NCBI GenBank assembly: GCA_936432065.2
Contig: OW386286.2
Coordinates: 280,222,088 to 280,286,087 of the forward strand
Source: Rutpela maculata
Lineage: Eukaryota > Arthropoda > Insecta > Coleoptera > Cerambycidae
DNA: 64,000 nucleotides
Reading direction: 5' to 3'
Shown: positions 11,217 to 23,036 of the stretch, one piece after another
Numbering within the stretch: the first letter of the stretch is position 1
How the letters are laid out: each line of letters begins with the position of its first letter
Program-made: the position numbers and the translations under genes
The notes under the pieces: model-generated
Told to the model about the DNA's origin: nothing
What the model saw: the letters and a program-made list of their open reading frames with translations, nothing else
The model's database searches: none

Positions 11217-12890
11217 TATCATTATTATTGATGTATTTCAATTATGTGACAGGTGAGGGCGATTCTCAATGAAACTAATATATGTTCTGTAGTATATGAC
11301 TATTTTGATATGCTTGAAGAAAATGGTAATTTTATGAGTTTTAGAAAAGGTTTGTGGGAATTTCTCGCAAATACCAATATTTTCGAAATATTAAAAAAGC
11401 CGGTTTCTAAATTTTAAATTATAGACTAATGACATTTCGTGAATTTTTAAATTTCAACCAATGACAACCTTTTTACACTAAATAAACGCAAGCTAGCTTT
11501 TGTTAAATTACCAGCGAATAAATTACCTCTATACATATAATTGATTTACTCTCAATTGGACTAAAACCAAAATAAAACATATTACAAATTCTAGAATTAT
11601 TACTTTTGTTTATAATTACTATGGACCAACGGTGTATTTATGCGATTTTACAAAAATATTTCTAATATCAAACTGTCACGAACTGTCAGATTTGCAATCA
11701 CGATCGCGTAACAAAAGTCAAATAAGCATCTACCGAGTCCGTTTCCACGGCTACGAAACAAAAGTCGTTTATAGAACGCGTCGCCCTCAATTAATTAATA
11801 AGGAAGTATGTTTTCCAAATTGAAAATGAATCGTTTTGCGAAGATAGAGTTTGTTCAAATTAACAAAAAAAGTACGTTCATTGTTCATTTGGGAAATAAT
11901 ATAGATCTCTAAATCTTATCACACAAACTGCGGGCAGCTATATTTTTTGTAAAATTTTACTTTTAAGTAAATGTTATCGACTTAAAAATCTACACAAAAT
12001 TATTATTATTATTATTAGGTAATTTATTAAGTCTCGAACATTTTCTAAGCAAAATTTTACAAAAAAAAAGCTACCGCAGCTTATCCGATAAAATTCAGAG
12101 CTCTCGGGATATAACGTGTGATTATTTCTTTTTAGTTTAAAAACATTCTCTCAAAATTTTAACGACTGGGGAATTTTCCCGATTAAAAGTAAAAATTTGA
12201 TTGCCATAAAGTCTATAAATATTTTTGTTGAAACACGTATTTAAGGCATCATAACGATTATACCACCCTAGTTTACAGTCTGTATATTTGCAATTACGTG
12301 TTTGTACAGCGGACACGTATTTCATTTAGATTTATAATTTGAATTTAACAATTAATCTCCTTTAAATTTAATGTAAAATTTGCATCCATTCCTGTCCTTT
12401 GACCTCATTGCGTTAGAATTCGCAAACAACAAAGTGATTTACCGAACAGATAGCATTTTTTCTTTCTTTAATCAGTCTGTTACTATTACTACGGTTTTGT
12501 GGTTTTTCCCCTTTCCAAATTTTTATATGTTGTTTTTCTAGGTTTATGAATGGGTGGAAGTTAAATGGTCTCTCTATCTTGTGCATGAATAAATGGATTT
12601 AATGTGTTAGCTGTGTCGCAGTTTCTTTAGTTTTTAGTGATATTAAGAAACATTTCATTTTCCTCTGGCTCTTTCTGTTCTTCATACATTCGTTATGTAG
12701 TCCACTGCGATTGGACCAAAAAGATAAAAAAATAAATTAAACCGTCTTCTAAAAATTATGAAATTTCACCGTCGCGTTGCCCAGTTAATTACATAACCTT
12801 TTTATATGTAGAACAGCATGTTATTTAAATTGCGCCATATCTGTCACACAGGATAATCGCAAAAGGCGTGTAAACTGTCTTGCCATATAC
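11217..12890. other. non-coding, unassigned
   Basis: AT-rich DNA with a short (ATT)n run at 11999-12017. Small ORFs here show no motif. Nothing else seen. Confidence 0.4.
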
Positions 12891-13944
12891 AGTGTGTGTT
12901 ATTTAATACCGCAAAACCCCATTATTTTGGAACGCGTTGGTCAATTTTTTTTTTTTGAGATATAGTACTCGATGAACTCTATTTGACTGTTTTGAAAAAA
13001 TGCAACCGAATAATGTAAAGAAGCACTATTTATTTAAAGAATAACTTTTCTTTTTTCTTCCTGTCTGATATTCCCTAAGTCGAATGACTACTTTACCTTT
13101 TTAGTTTTTCTTGCCTAAAAACGGTCATTTTTAGCAATTTCTTAGGTAAAATTATTGTTTTCAGCAGTCCGAGCCTTAAACGGTTAATTAAAGCTCCCTT
13201 ATTACGTATTACATTGAAATTACTGTTTTTCACCATTTAAAACACTTCATTTAAATGAACAATGAAGAATTAGTGACATTTACGGAAAAATCGATCTTGA
13301 AAAAAGTGTTTTTTTGGTTTTTTCAATTCTTAACAATGTTTTTCCACAGTAACAGTATGATTTTGTTACACCATCTTAAAGTAGAGGTTTTAACAAAAAA
13401 AATACCGTCCTGAAATTTTCAAAAATTAAAACTTTGTTAATCAACTTTTTTGATTGAAAATTAGGCCTTTTTTTCAAATTAAATTCGCAAAAAAATCAAA
13501 AAATGAATATTACGCCTCAAAAAAATTACAGCTTTTTTCATGCATAACAATGTACATTTTCACCGAATTTCATCAAAATTAAATTATTTTTGAGGAAGAT
13601 AGAAATAAAAAAACGAAAAATTGGTTTTTCGTTTCGTTTCGCGTTTTTCTCAATATTTTTGAGAAAAATGGTTCATATAAAAGTTGCAGGTCTCTCAATT
13701 ATCTACAACTTTTGCATTAAACTTTTTTCGATAGAAGGTCTACTTTTGCCAGAAATTGTAAAAAACCTCGTTTTACCACTAAACACATACCTTTTCACAC
13801 CCCCATCCCACTTCCGGTTATCTGTTGCGGTCCAATCGATTTTTCCCCAATTATATACCATTAGTCCTAAATTTTCCCACCATCCATATACTGCTAAGAA
13901 TTTTTCAGACTTTCGGCCTTTGGAAACCGGTTTGGCACTGGTCT
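12891..13944. other. unassigned region starting with a TA-type terminus
   Basis: TATACAGTGTGTGTTATTT at about 12892 resembles the left end of the TA-flanked elements, but I found no inverse partner. The rest is poly-A/T-rich. The ORF at 13590-13946 has no recognised domain. Confidence 0.35.
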
Positions 13945-14127
13945 AAAAAACCTATAAAACGATATGCCATATCGGTAGTGGGGTGGATTAAGTAAAAAAA
14001 ATGAGGCCTTTAGTTCTTGTACACACTAAATCACAATTTTATTTTTTTCACCCCCTTTAATAGTGTGTGGGGGTGGGTAATGCCAAAATTTTTTTTGAGA
14101 CCTCAGCTTCTCTTAATATATAATATA

Positions 14128-14829
14128 CAGGGTGTCCCATAAGTCATGAATAAAACGAAGAGAGATGATAGATGAGGGCATTTCCAACCAAAATAACTAC
14201 ATATATTATCCAATTTTTGATGGTTCAAAAGTTATATCAACTTTTGTATTTTTATCCGAAATAGTAAGAAAGTGGTACAAAAGACTGTAAGTTTTTCTGC
14301 TTTTTTTTCTTAAATAGGCTACTGAAGGTTGTACCTTTCTGATGGAGGCATTTTTATGAAGTCAATTATAATAAAAGATGTTTGTCATAAAAACATACCT
14401 TACTTGTAAAAAATGCAATAAAAAAAAATGGTTAATAAAAAGTGTACGAATTATACCTTGTTAGAATCTACATAAATTGCACTAGTTTTTATTATTACGG
14501 GAAATATTTTTGCAGTTTTTTTTTTCTACGAGGATCATTTTAAAATTCAAATAATTTCTGATGAACCGAACAATGATCGTAACATCTTTTATTTATAATT
14601 GACAGTGTTGTTGCTAACTAGACTTTATAAAAATGCTTCTATCGGAAAGGTACAATCTTCAGTAATTTACTTTCTTACTAAGCGTACTAGGCGATTGCGG
14701 ACAAAAATACAAAAGTTGAAATAACTTTTGAACCATCAAAAATTGGATAACACATGTAGTTATTTTGGCTGGGAATAAACTCATCTATCATTCCCCTTCG
14801 TTTTATCCATGACTTATGGGGACACCCTG
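14128..14829. mobile_element. TA-flanked element with ~200-bp inverted repeats
   Basis: 702 bp from CAGGGTGTCCCATAAGTCAT to the inverse end, with TA at 14126-14127 and 14830-14831. The arms stay similar for roughly 200 bp. It sits inside the (GTCY)n-family copy. No coding sequence. Confidence 0.88.
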
Positions 14830-15092
14830 TATATACTAAATATCAATTTTATGGACTCTTAAATTGCTTGATCTATCCATTTACTCCCATTCCATTTACT
14901 CCCATTTACCCTAATTTATCCCCTTTTACGGAGTAACATCAAAATATAATCTAGTACCAGATCTCGTTAAACACGTACGTGTACCAAATTTCAAGTCAAT
15001 ATCTTAAACGATTCCAGAATAATTGTGCGCACAAAAAAAGTTACAGACCGACAGATGGAATTTTTTTTCTCAAACTTAAAATCTCGACGTTT

Positions 15093-16435
15093 AATAATAA
15101 AAATTTATGATAAATCGACTTTCTTGGTATTAAAACCGGGGCGAAGTTCAGATGTACCCCCTGCTCTTCCACTTAACCCCAAAAAATAACATTTTACAAA
15201 AATAATGTACACAATATTTTCAAATTTACTTAAATACTTACACTAAACACTAAAGGACGAGATAGACATATTATGTAGAAAAAGAAATAAAGAAGGAGAT
15301 AATTAAAAATATATGAAAAGAAAAAGTATATGATTTAATATCGCTGTTGAGTAAATTAAATTTTATTTTAAACAATCTTTCATTTAGAATTTGCATTGTG
15401 TGGGTATCTCATTATTATATATTTTATATGTGTTAAAGCTGAAAGATTTTTCTAATTGAGATGTTCGATGAATAGGAGCCGTTAATATGTCTTTGTTTCT
15501 GGTATTAACTCTGTGCACATCAGTTCGAAATTTATCATGGAGATAGGAATGTAGTTTGTTGCGTACAATTTTGCGATAGAGACAGGCAGAACGGAATTTA
15601 GATCTATTCTTCATATTTAACCAGTGTAGCTCGTACATAGATACATTCTCATATTTTAGAATGCCAAATATAAATCTAATACAGCTATTCTGAATTTTCT
15701 GTATTTTATTTTCACATTCTTTGTCGAGATATGGAGCACAAACTTGACAACAAAAATTAAAGTTTGATAGAACAAGAGTTTCACATAGAAGTGTTTTAAT
15801 ATTTCGAGGTAAATAAGATCTATGAGGAAACAAAAGTTTTAATTTATAATAAGCCTTTTTCAAACAATTTGAGACATGAAGTCTATATCTAAATGAGTTA
15901 TCTAAAATGGATACCAAGATTACATTCAATCCTGGCACAACCAACATTTAGACAATATAAGATTTGCTTCCAAAAATTATAACGGCAGATTTGGTCAGGT
16001 TTATTAGCAAATGATGTTGACGAGAGACGGAAGACATTGTTTATAAATCACTATTAATTTTAGTAAGCGCTACTTGATATTCGTGAGGTTCGAAGCTATG
16101 GTATATTTGAATGTCATCTGCGTGCATTTTTGAATATTTTAGATTTACGTTAAAGTTACTAGTGTATATTGTAAAAAGCAAAGGTCCTAAAATGGATCCT
16201 TGTGGTACTCCCACCGTTATAGGTAAAGGAACCGATGAGTTGTTGTTGAATGTTACTTTTTGGGTCCTCAGTGTAGGTAGCTCTTTATAAGAATAATAAT
16301 ATATTTTGTGTCAAGGCTGATAAAGTTCAGAATTACCACTAAGAGTTCATTGTTGAGAGTATGGAAGGCTTTAGTACAATTCAGTAATACTAGAGCCGTT
16401 AGCTTACTTATATCAGTTGCATCGAGGATATTATC
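15093..16435 (-). mobile_element. 5'-truncated non-LTR retrotransposon
   Basis: Flanked by a 5-bp duplication CGTTT (15088-15092 and 16436-16440) that closes exactly the gap in the host repeat. On the minus strand it runs from a degraded reverse transcriptase core through the RT C-terminal region to a 3' UTR ending in an A/T-rich (ATT)-like tail at 15093. Missing 5' sequence is the usual outcome of target-primed reverse transcription. The RT motifs suggest a Jockey/CR1-like LINE. Confidence 0.85.
15384..16425 (-). pseudogene. decayed non-LTR reverse transcriptase
   Basis: Read on the minus strand, this shows in order a degraded KAFHTLNNEL (from the (S/T)KAFD..NH motif), GVPQGSILGPLLF (16172-16212), and HADDIQIY (about 16099-16127) in place of the usual (Y/F)ADD catalytic box. 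A 187-residue open stretch (15384-15947) follows, with the RT C-terminal pattern LPRNIKTLLCETLVLSNFNF and KIQNSCIRFIFG. Stops lie between the ADD box and the last ORF, and the N-terminal half of RT plus the endonuclease are absent, so it is inactive. Confidence 0.85.
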
Positions 16436-16532
16436 CGTTTCATGACATTATAAGCCTATTTGAACAATAAAACAATACAAATTTTCAATTTTTTTTACGT
16501 TACTCTGCTTCCACTGGATGTGGAAGTAAGAA

Positions 16533-17586
16533 TGTATAGACTATTTTCTTAATCTCAGTGGTACACTTTAAAAGTAAATTGTGCCTTGTTTGTGCAAAAT
16601 ATGAATCAAATAGGTATTTGCAGTCGACCACGCCCGATTGCAACTGTTACTCGTTTTAACCAGTATTAACGCATAACATTTTTCCGAGGACCTCCTGATT
16701 CAGAAATTCTTCAAGAGTAGTTATTAATATAACCCCTTTAATTCATCAAATCTCTTAAGGGATGTCTGATTTTTAGTATATAAAATAAAATCAAATAAAG
16801 TGCGACAAAAGTAATGAACACAGAAGTGAAAAATTTTGGTCCAGTGTGAGTTACTGTTTCTTGTTAATCGAGCCAACTATCATCACTGTACAAGATTCAA
16901 AGGACGTTAGTACGGCCAAACTCAAGTCGAACAGCTTTTTATCAAAAAAGCTATTTTGGTTGCAAATATTTTAACTTTATACGTGACATTAAATGTTCTA
17001 GATACATCCATGTTCTTCCGTTATTTCCATATTTTCTGATTCTAAAAGGTTTTTATTTAAATTTAACGACAACTATTTCCAATCTGCAAATAATTCATTA
17101 CACTGGTTGAAAGGCATCATGATCATTGACCGAAAATCCATCCATGGAGCCGCAATATCAAATTTTATTTCCCAGCTCTCGAATAAGTTTCAGCATAATT
17201 TTTAAATAAATTTTGCCGCAGTGAATTTCAGTTTCAATAATACATTACGAATAAACCGTTATTTTTTATTATCTAGATTGGAAATATAATCATTTAACTA
17301 CGATCAGCCGAATTAATTTAAAATATCGGTTCAAGTGCAATTATTTTTTTGATTGCGTACATACTAGAAATGGCATCAACAATAAAACACTACGTTTATA
17401 GTAGAAACAGAGGCGTTCAAACGACATAGATTCGAAAGGAAATTCCATTTTATGTTTACCAGGGTTTCAAAGAAAAATTGTTGGAATATTTAGTTCAGAA
17501 TACTATTTCACAAACTTTTAGAAAAAATTTGCATCTATTATAGTATTTTTACAATTAATTATTTTTTATTTGTTTGCTTTTATCAT
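16533..17586. other. non-coding, unassigned
   Basis: No recognisable gene, inverted repeat or family copy. Confidence 0.4.
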
Positions 17587-18003
17587 GATTAGAGAATATT
17601 ATTTAGGTATTATGCAAATCACAACTTACACACTTTTTTATTTATTATGAAAATACCTACTTTCTGTATATTGTTGCTCTAATCTGGGCACGCTAATATA
17701 CTAGTTATGCAAATACTTTAAAACACTCATTATTGGAGAATCGATCAAAATAACTACTCTTCTAGCTAATACTGACGAAGTACTGAATTACATGATAAGA
17801 TTCTTAGCATTTTAAAGCAAAAAATATATTGAAAATACTTAAGTCATTTATTTAAATTTAGTGATTCACACTTTTTTATTTAAATGACTTAAGTATTTTC
17901 AATATATTTTTTACTATAAAATGCTAAGAATCATATCATATAATACAATACTTCAGTATTAGCTAGAAGAGTAGTTGTTTTGATTGATTGTCCAATAATA
18001 GAC
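17587..18003 (-). repeat. family B repeat, copy 2, extended into a palindrome
   Basis: 17587-17815 is the inverse of family B copy 1. The sequence then folds back: about 135 bp of 17720-17858 is inverse-complementary to 17876-18003, so part of the family is present twice, head to head. The innermost arms are almost perfect over ~55 bp. Confidence 0.8.
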
Positions 18004-18850
18004 TAGTTCACAAGTTCAAGTTTTTATAGAATTTTAAATTTAATTTTTATTTTTTGACATGTTTATGTATACGGCTGTTTTTACTATTTTTTTTTCTATC
18101 TAAAAAAAATATAAACACATTCGGCGATTGTTAATAACAAATTGTTTCTTAAATAAACAAATAAATTAACAACAAAAAATTTTTTTCATTTTTCCAGCTT
18201 GTAGAGAATTGCAAATAATAAATTTTAAGAATAAAATTTTTTCTTAATATTTGTTTAAATATTGAAAAAAGGAAAAAAATGGTTATAGACAATTAAAAAA
18301 AAATTTTAAGAATTTTTTTCTTTTACTTAATCATAATAATTTATAACCAATAAAATGGCAAAAAAATGTTTTCAAAAATACATAATTTAACTATTTGTTT
18401 ATAAAATTTGTCTAAACAATTAGCAATGAAAATTTAAAGTTTATGTGATCTTATAGTACTTTTGAATAGAAAAACAGTAATAATAATTAAAAAAAATTAA
18501 TAAAAAAATATTTCAACCTCACTTTTTCATTTTTTAGTTTTTTGTTAGGTTAAATAATTAATAACTAATAGACTATAACAATTAAAAACATCGCAATGTC
18601 ATAATCCCATAAAGTATAGTTGGCATAGGATCTCCATGAAGCGAAATAATTTTAGTGGCTTTTGTTTAACAATTATCCGACTTGAAATATAAACGCAAAC
18701 TCTAAAAAAATTTGTTAATTAGCAATAGGCTCATTTTATGAAAAATCTGTGAAAACATTTTTTTACAACGGGATATTGTTCCTTTAAGTGACTAAATAGT
18801 ACCATAATTTTTTTAAATTTTCAAATTAATATTTAATAACATAAAAAAAT
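18004..18850. other. very AT-rich non-coding DNA
   Basis: Dominated by poly-A/T and AAATT-type runs. No ORF of note and no repeat partner. Confidence 0.5.
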
Positions 18851-19181
18851 ATTTTTTCTTCAAGCGTATTAAAATGTTTAAATTATGTCACCAAAAACAG
18901 AAGTAGAAGTAGGACATTGTTTTACTAGTAACAAAATGTTAGTACCGAACGCCACCGTAGTGGACATTGTTTTACTAGTAACATAATGTTAGTTCCGAAA
19001 GCGCCACCGCAGTGGGTATTGTTTTACTAGTAACATAATGTTAATACCGAAAGCCACCGGTGGCGCGCTATCCACTAGCCACTTGTCATATTGTGTCAAC
19101 ATGTAAGACTGTAGTTTGAATATTTGTACATTTATGATAAATAAATAAATTTTTGCATTTTAATACGCTTGAAGAAAAAAT
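18851..19181. repeat. inverted-repeat-bounded unit enclosing a minisatellite
   Basis: The 26 bp at 18851-18876 (ATTTTTTCTTCAAGCGTATT...) is the perfect inverse complement of 19156-19181. Between them lie three minisatellite units. It could be a small non-autonomous element, but I found no clear target duplication. Confidence 0.7.
18911..19068 (+). repeat. three-unit minisatellite (~51 bp)
   Basis: Three copies of a unit built on ATTGTTTTACTAGTAACA, AATGTTAGT and GCCACCG blocks, starting near 18913, 18963 and 19015. Confidence 0.85.
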
Positions 19182-19318
19182 AGTATATATTACACGGAGT
19201 AGAACGCCTTTTTTTGTGTTTCGTCCAGTTTGCGGCTTCGGCTTCGCCTCAGCCGCAAATCCTGGGCTCAACACAAAAAAAGAGTGCGTTCTACTCCTAG
19301 TAATATAATATACTATTT
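19178..19318. mobile_element. short palindromic MITE
   Basis: About 141 bp. The left half (AAATAGTATATATTAC, AGTAGAACGC, TTTTTTTGTGTT) is mirrored in the right half, with a GC-richer centre (GCGGCTTCGGCTTCGCC). It abuts the 18851-19181 unit. Class unknown. Confidence 0.65.
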
Positions 19319-19650
19319 ACTTATTACGGCCGGTTTCAGAGCATCGTAATGGCTAGTGTTCGCCGTGCGGAGCTCTATTTTCAACATTAAATTAAAATTA
19401 TTAATAATAGAGATAGAGTTTCGGTATTGGAAATTTCTTCCTCTTTAATAATCTTTCTCTAGAATTTCTTAAATACTAATAGTTTTCGAGTTATTTACAA
19501 AAAACAAAACTCGTTATTTTTTCAATCTTCGTTTGTTTATAACTTTTGCAATTGTTTATGTGCGGGTTTGAAAATTTTGAAAATTTTTCTAGACGTCATA
19601 TTTTTACGAGCTTTATCAAGAATTAACACAGCTTTGAACTTGTGAACTAG

Positions 19651-20122
19651 TGTATAATGAGTGTTTTAAAGTATTTACCTAACTAGTATGATATGAGCGT
19701 GCCCAGATTATGGCAACAATATACAGAAAGTAGGTATTTTCATAATAAATAAAAAATATAATCTAGTTCCAGATCACGTTAAAATACACGTGTACCAAAT
19801 TTCAAGTCAATATCTTAAACGGTTCCAAAGTAAACGTGCGCACAAAAAAAAGTTACAGACCGACAGACAGACAGACAGGCAGACCAACAGACAGACCGAC
19901 AGACAGACCGACAGACAGACCGACAGACAGACCTACAGACAGACCGACAGACAGACAGAATTTTTTTTTCGCTCAAACTTAAAATCTCGACGTTTCATGA
20001 CATTCTAACCCTATTTGAACAATAAAAGTTTTTTTAAATTTTTTTGTCGTTACTATACCGAATGTGGAAGTAAAAGTGTGTAAGTTGTGATTTGCATAAT
20101 ACCTAAATAATAGTCTCTAACT
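19651..20122 (+). repeat. family B repeat, copy 3, interrupted
   Basis: 19651-19756 and 20073-20122 together reproduce family B. They are separated by a (GTCY)n-family element inserted between the AATAAA tract and TGTAAGTTGTGATTTGC. Confidence 0.75.
19757..20072 (+). repeat. (GTCY)n-family element inserted in family B
   Basis: Contains the ATAATCTAGTTCCAGATC block, a ~90-bp GACA/GACC tract (19858-19952), the CTCAAACTTAAAATCTCGAC block and the 3' GTGGAAGTA end. The 5' third of the family is missing. The Gln/Thr/Asp-repeat ORF over this tract is low-complexity, not a gene. Confidence 0.85.
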
Positions 20123-20127
20123 ATTAT

Positions 20128-20257
20128 AGTATATTATTCAATGAGCGTGTAATTATGACTATTACTCAAGAGGATGACGTTTACGGCACAAGCCGAAGGG
20201 GAGTGTCGTAATTCATGCGAGTGAGTAAAAACCATTATACGCAAGTAGAATACTGTA
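20128..20257. mobile_element. small palindromic MITE, copy 1
   Basis: About 130 bp from AGTATATTATTCAATGAGCG to the inverse TACGCAAGTAGAATACTGTA. An inner inverted repeat (CGGCACAAGCCGAAGG region) lies at the centre. A second copy lies at 61995-62122. Confidence 0.75.
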
Positions 20258-20631
20258 TTTTTTCAACGGGCAACAGGAAGTTGCACTTTAAGGTGAATTT
20301 GCAGAAAACATTAACTGTGAGAAATAGCGGGATTTCTATGGAAAAATGCGAAGACAGACATATCTTTTTTATTTTTTAAGCAGGGGAAAATAAAACAACA
20401 ACTTTTAGAGAGATATTTAACTTTTAAAGTAGTATTTTGACTTATGAGCGTTCGGCGCCATATCTCCTAAAAAATATATACAGAGTATTTAAAAACAGCA
20501 AATTATTCTCCGGTTTATTGACTCTTCCTTTGAGATTGTTTATTTTTGAGCTAGGAGTGATACTTTTTAAGTTATTCAACAAAAACCGTGTTAAGGCGCC
20601 CGTTTTCGTAACCCGTAACCCAAGGTGTGAA

Positions 20632-20822
20632 AAACGAGCCAATCTGACAATTCTGACTTCAGCAGGTCAAAATACATAAGGATACACGTATAGTCCGCCG
20701 GACTGACCACTTTCTTTTTGTTTTGGGGGCGTTTTTTGGAGTTAGGAGTGAAAAACAAGCCAATCTGACAATTCTGACTTTGGATTCGGTTTCAGCGAGT
20801 CCAAATACATAAGGATACACTG
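20632..20822 (+). repeat. local direct duplication
   Basis: A ~50-70-bp segment (GCCAATCTGACAATTCTGAC ... ACATAAGGATACAC) occurs at 20638-20688 and again at 20758-20822, about 120 bp apart. Confidence 0.8.
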
Positions 20823-20879
20823 GTGATTATGGAAATTAAAGTTTTTTTATTCCGTCAGTCTGTCTCCCTGTCTGTCTGT

Positions 20880-21216
20880 TGGACCTATATCTACAAAACC
20901 ATTTGACGGAGAAGAATAATATTTGGTAGGTTGCTAATGAAGAACTGGGATATAATTCCGGTGAAAAATATACAGGGTGGTCGTCTAAAAAATATATTTA
21001 AGAAAAAAATGTGACGGAGGACAGTAATATTTGGCATGTAGTTAACACAACTGTCACGGAAGAAAAATATGAAAAATTTGACGGAGGGTCATACTTCGCA
21101 CGCCGTTAACACAACTGTGAAGAAGGAAAAACATAAAAATATACAGGGTGGTCACTTTCAAAAATAATTAAGAAACTGCAATGGAGATAATATTTGGACT
21201 GTAGTTGACAACTATC
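20880..21216 (+). repeat. diverged tandem repeats with ACAGGGTGGTC motifs
   Basis: Three to four units of roughly 100 bp share TGACGGAG, TAATATTTGG and, in two units, ATATACAGGGTGGTC. They lie just upstream of a possible transposase C-terminus. Confidence 0.5.
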
Positions 21217-21345
21217 GAGGAGGAAGAGTTTACGATGCTACAGGATCATGCCGGAATCTTAGAGGACATTGAACGTTCCCTAAAAAACAGATTTAGATTG
21301 TGCATTAGGGAAAATGGAGACCTTCCGAACAACTTTTATAATTGA
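21217..21345 (+). pseudogene. possible C-terminus of a Tc/mariner-like transposase
   Basis: An open 42-codon stretch ending in TGA contains ILEDIERSLKNRFRLCIREN. It resembles the helical basic C-terminus (I.NSFK.CRRRIEMCV type) seen in the mariner copies of this window. There is no start codon or catalytic region upstream. The match is to a pattern only. Confidence 0.35.
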
Positions 21346-22020
21346 TAATTAGAAATTATCTATTTGATACATGTACTTAATATTTCAAAGCATTCTTTGT
21401 GTAAAAGGATTTCTTAATAAAATGTAAATGCTATCGCTTATTAGCTATTTTTGGAAATAAGTTTATATAAGATAGTCTTTATTAGTAGCTGTAATTTCAA
21501 AATGAACGATTGTGAAATTCAAAACTTCCATTTTGAAGGTCCGTAAGCATAAATATTGACCAGTAAACATTGTTCTGTTGAAGTTTTAGCGTACTGCGTG
21601 GGCGATCTTCATTTCAAATTCTTCAAATGATCCATATAGTAAATGCGAGTAAGGACGAGGCAGAAACACTACACGGCTTTCCCTTTGTAAAAAAATTCTC
21701 CTGTGGAATCTCTGACACTTTTTATCGTGTACTAAAGCGAATTGAATTGGATTCTCTCGCAATCTCTTTTCTACTGTATTTTAAGCCGCGAGCTTTATAA
21801 ATCAATATCTTTTACATACAAATTTATCGCTTATTTGTTCGTGACAATTGTGATTTATAGCACCATATTTTAATCTTTAAATGTGTCACTGTAGTTGACG
21901 AAAAAATTTATTAGTAATTGCACTGTGAGATATATTCAGTGTGGAAGTTTAATGGAAATAACTTCTGTAAGTTGGATATACAGTATTTTTGTAAAAAATC
22001 CTAAAGGGTAATGCCGGAAA
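21346..22020. other. non-coding, unassigned
   Basis: AT-rich; no gene or repeat partner recognised. Confidence 0.4.
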
Positions 22021-22688
22021 AGTTAGGGAAATGTGCCCCCGCACTTACTTAGTTAAAATGGCTTCCAGATGATGCAGTTTATAGAGTATATTACACGGTA
22101 AAAATTTTAACCCGCTACTACCCCTACGAAGGTGGAAAAAAAATAATATGTCTTTAAGTATTAATTTTTTTTTTTTTTTTTCGGTTTCTATGCAACCGAT
22201 CGATTTGAAATTTGGCATGAGTATTGCTTGCGTGGAGATAACTTACTCCAAAAAATAAGGTCATTTTATGACCATTTTAACCATCGGAAAAAAAATATAA
22301 ATTTTTTTTAGAGCACGAAAGGGTGGCTACCCTTCGTGGTACAATCACCATTCTATGACATATTATGTCTTGACACTTCGTGATTATCATACTAAATTGT
22401 CAGATTTTTTGCTGTGTTGGAACAATATGGAAAAAAATAAAATTGGGTAAAATAAAATATTTACACATGCCTCTTAGTTGTAACAGTTAATACTTATAGT
22501 CTTACAAGGTATTGTTGCATATCTACAACCGATCGCGGGTGCCAGTGCGATGTTGCCAAGTCTACTTTTTCCCCAGACGTACGGAAATTCGGCACGATCT
22601 GGCAATACCACTTCTGGAGATTTCACGGTTCACCCCCCAGAGGCGAAGTATTAACTCTCTAGGAGCTTGGGGAAATGTTTAGCAATGA

Positions 22689-23036
22689 ATGATGTTCTTT
22701 GTAATTACTGTCGCATTACGACATCGCATGAAAAACGACGTACTGAACCAGATGAAGAAAGTGAGGGAACGATCGAAGAAGACCAGCCTTTTGTGCCTTC
22801 GACATCTTCTAGCACTACGATTAGTGACTGATGAAATAATGGAACTACCATTGCAAAGACTCGTTGTTACACATAAATACTGTTGCATATGTGGTGATGG
22901 TAAAGAACTGACCGTAATACCCACTACTGCGAGACTACAGTGCTATCGAAACAAACAAATATACATCCCCCGAGGCAATGGTTGCTGTAAAATACATTTG
23001 ATTTTTTTCCCCTCATTTTTGGCCTTGGATGGATAG
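22689..23036 (+). pseudogene. Cys-rich ORF in left foldback arm (frameshifted version)
   Basis: It shares MMF.VITVALRH, DVLNQMKKVRERSKK and EIMELPLQRLV.THKYCCICG with the right-arm ORF. Between RSKK and EIMEL the left arm reads an unrelated peptide, showing compensating indels. The conserved core is C-x2-C (CCICG), then LTVIP, RLQCYRNKQIYIP, then CC-x2-H: four potential zinc ligands in ~45 residues. Similar Cys/His segments precede DDE domains in some PIF/Harbinger- or ISL2EU-type transposases; that link is inference and no DDE region follows. Confidence 0.5.

Larger units (their letters stand above)
13945..16532 (+). repeat. (GTCY)n-family element carrying two later insertions
   Basis: One copy of the family is split into three pieces: 13945-14126, 14830-15092 and 16436-16532. 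Order and spacing match the uninterrupted copies. The first gap is a TA-flanked palindrome and the second a 5'-truncated non-LTR element. The copy ends at a hairpin terminus (CTTCCACTGGATGTGGAAG). Confidence 0.8.

Noticed and set aside
15384..15947. Independent 187-residue gene
   Set aside because: It is the C-terminal part of a reverse transcriptase whose core motifs lie upstream on the same strand, within an insertion bounded by a target duplication.
19790..20008. ORF rich in TDRQ repeats, and similar ones at 40133 and 41643
   Set aside because: Translation of the GACA/GACC simple-repeat tract.
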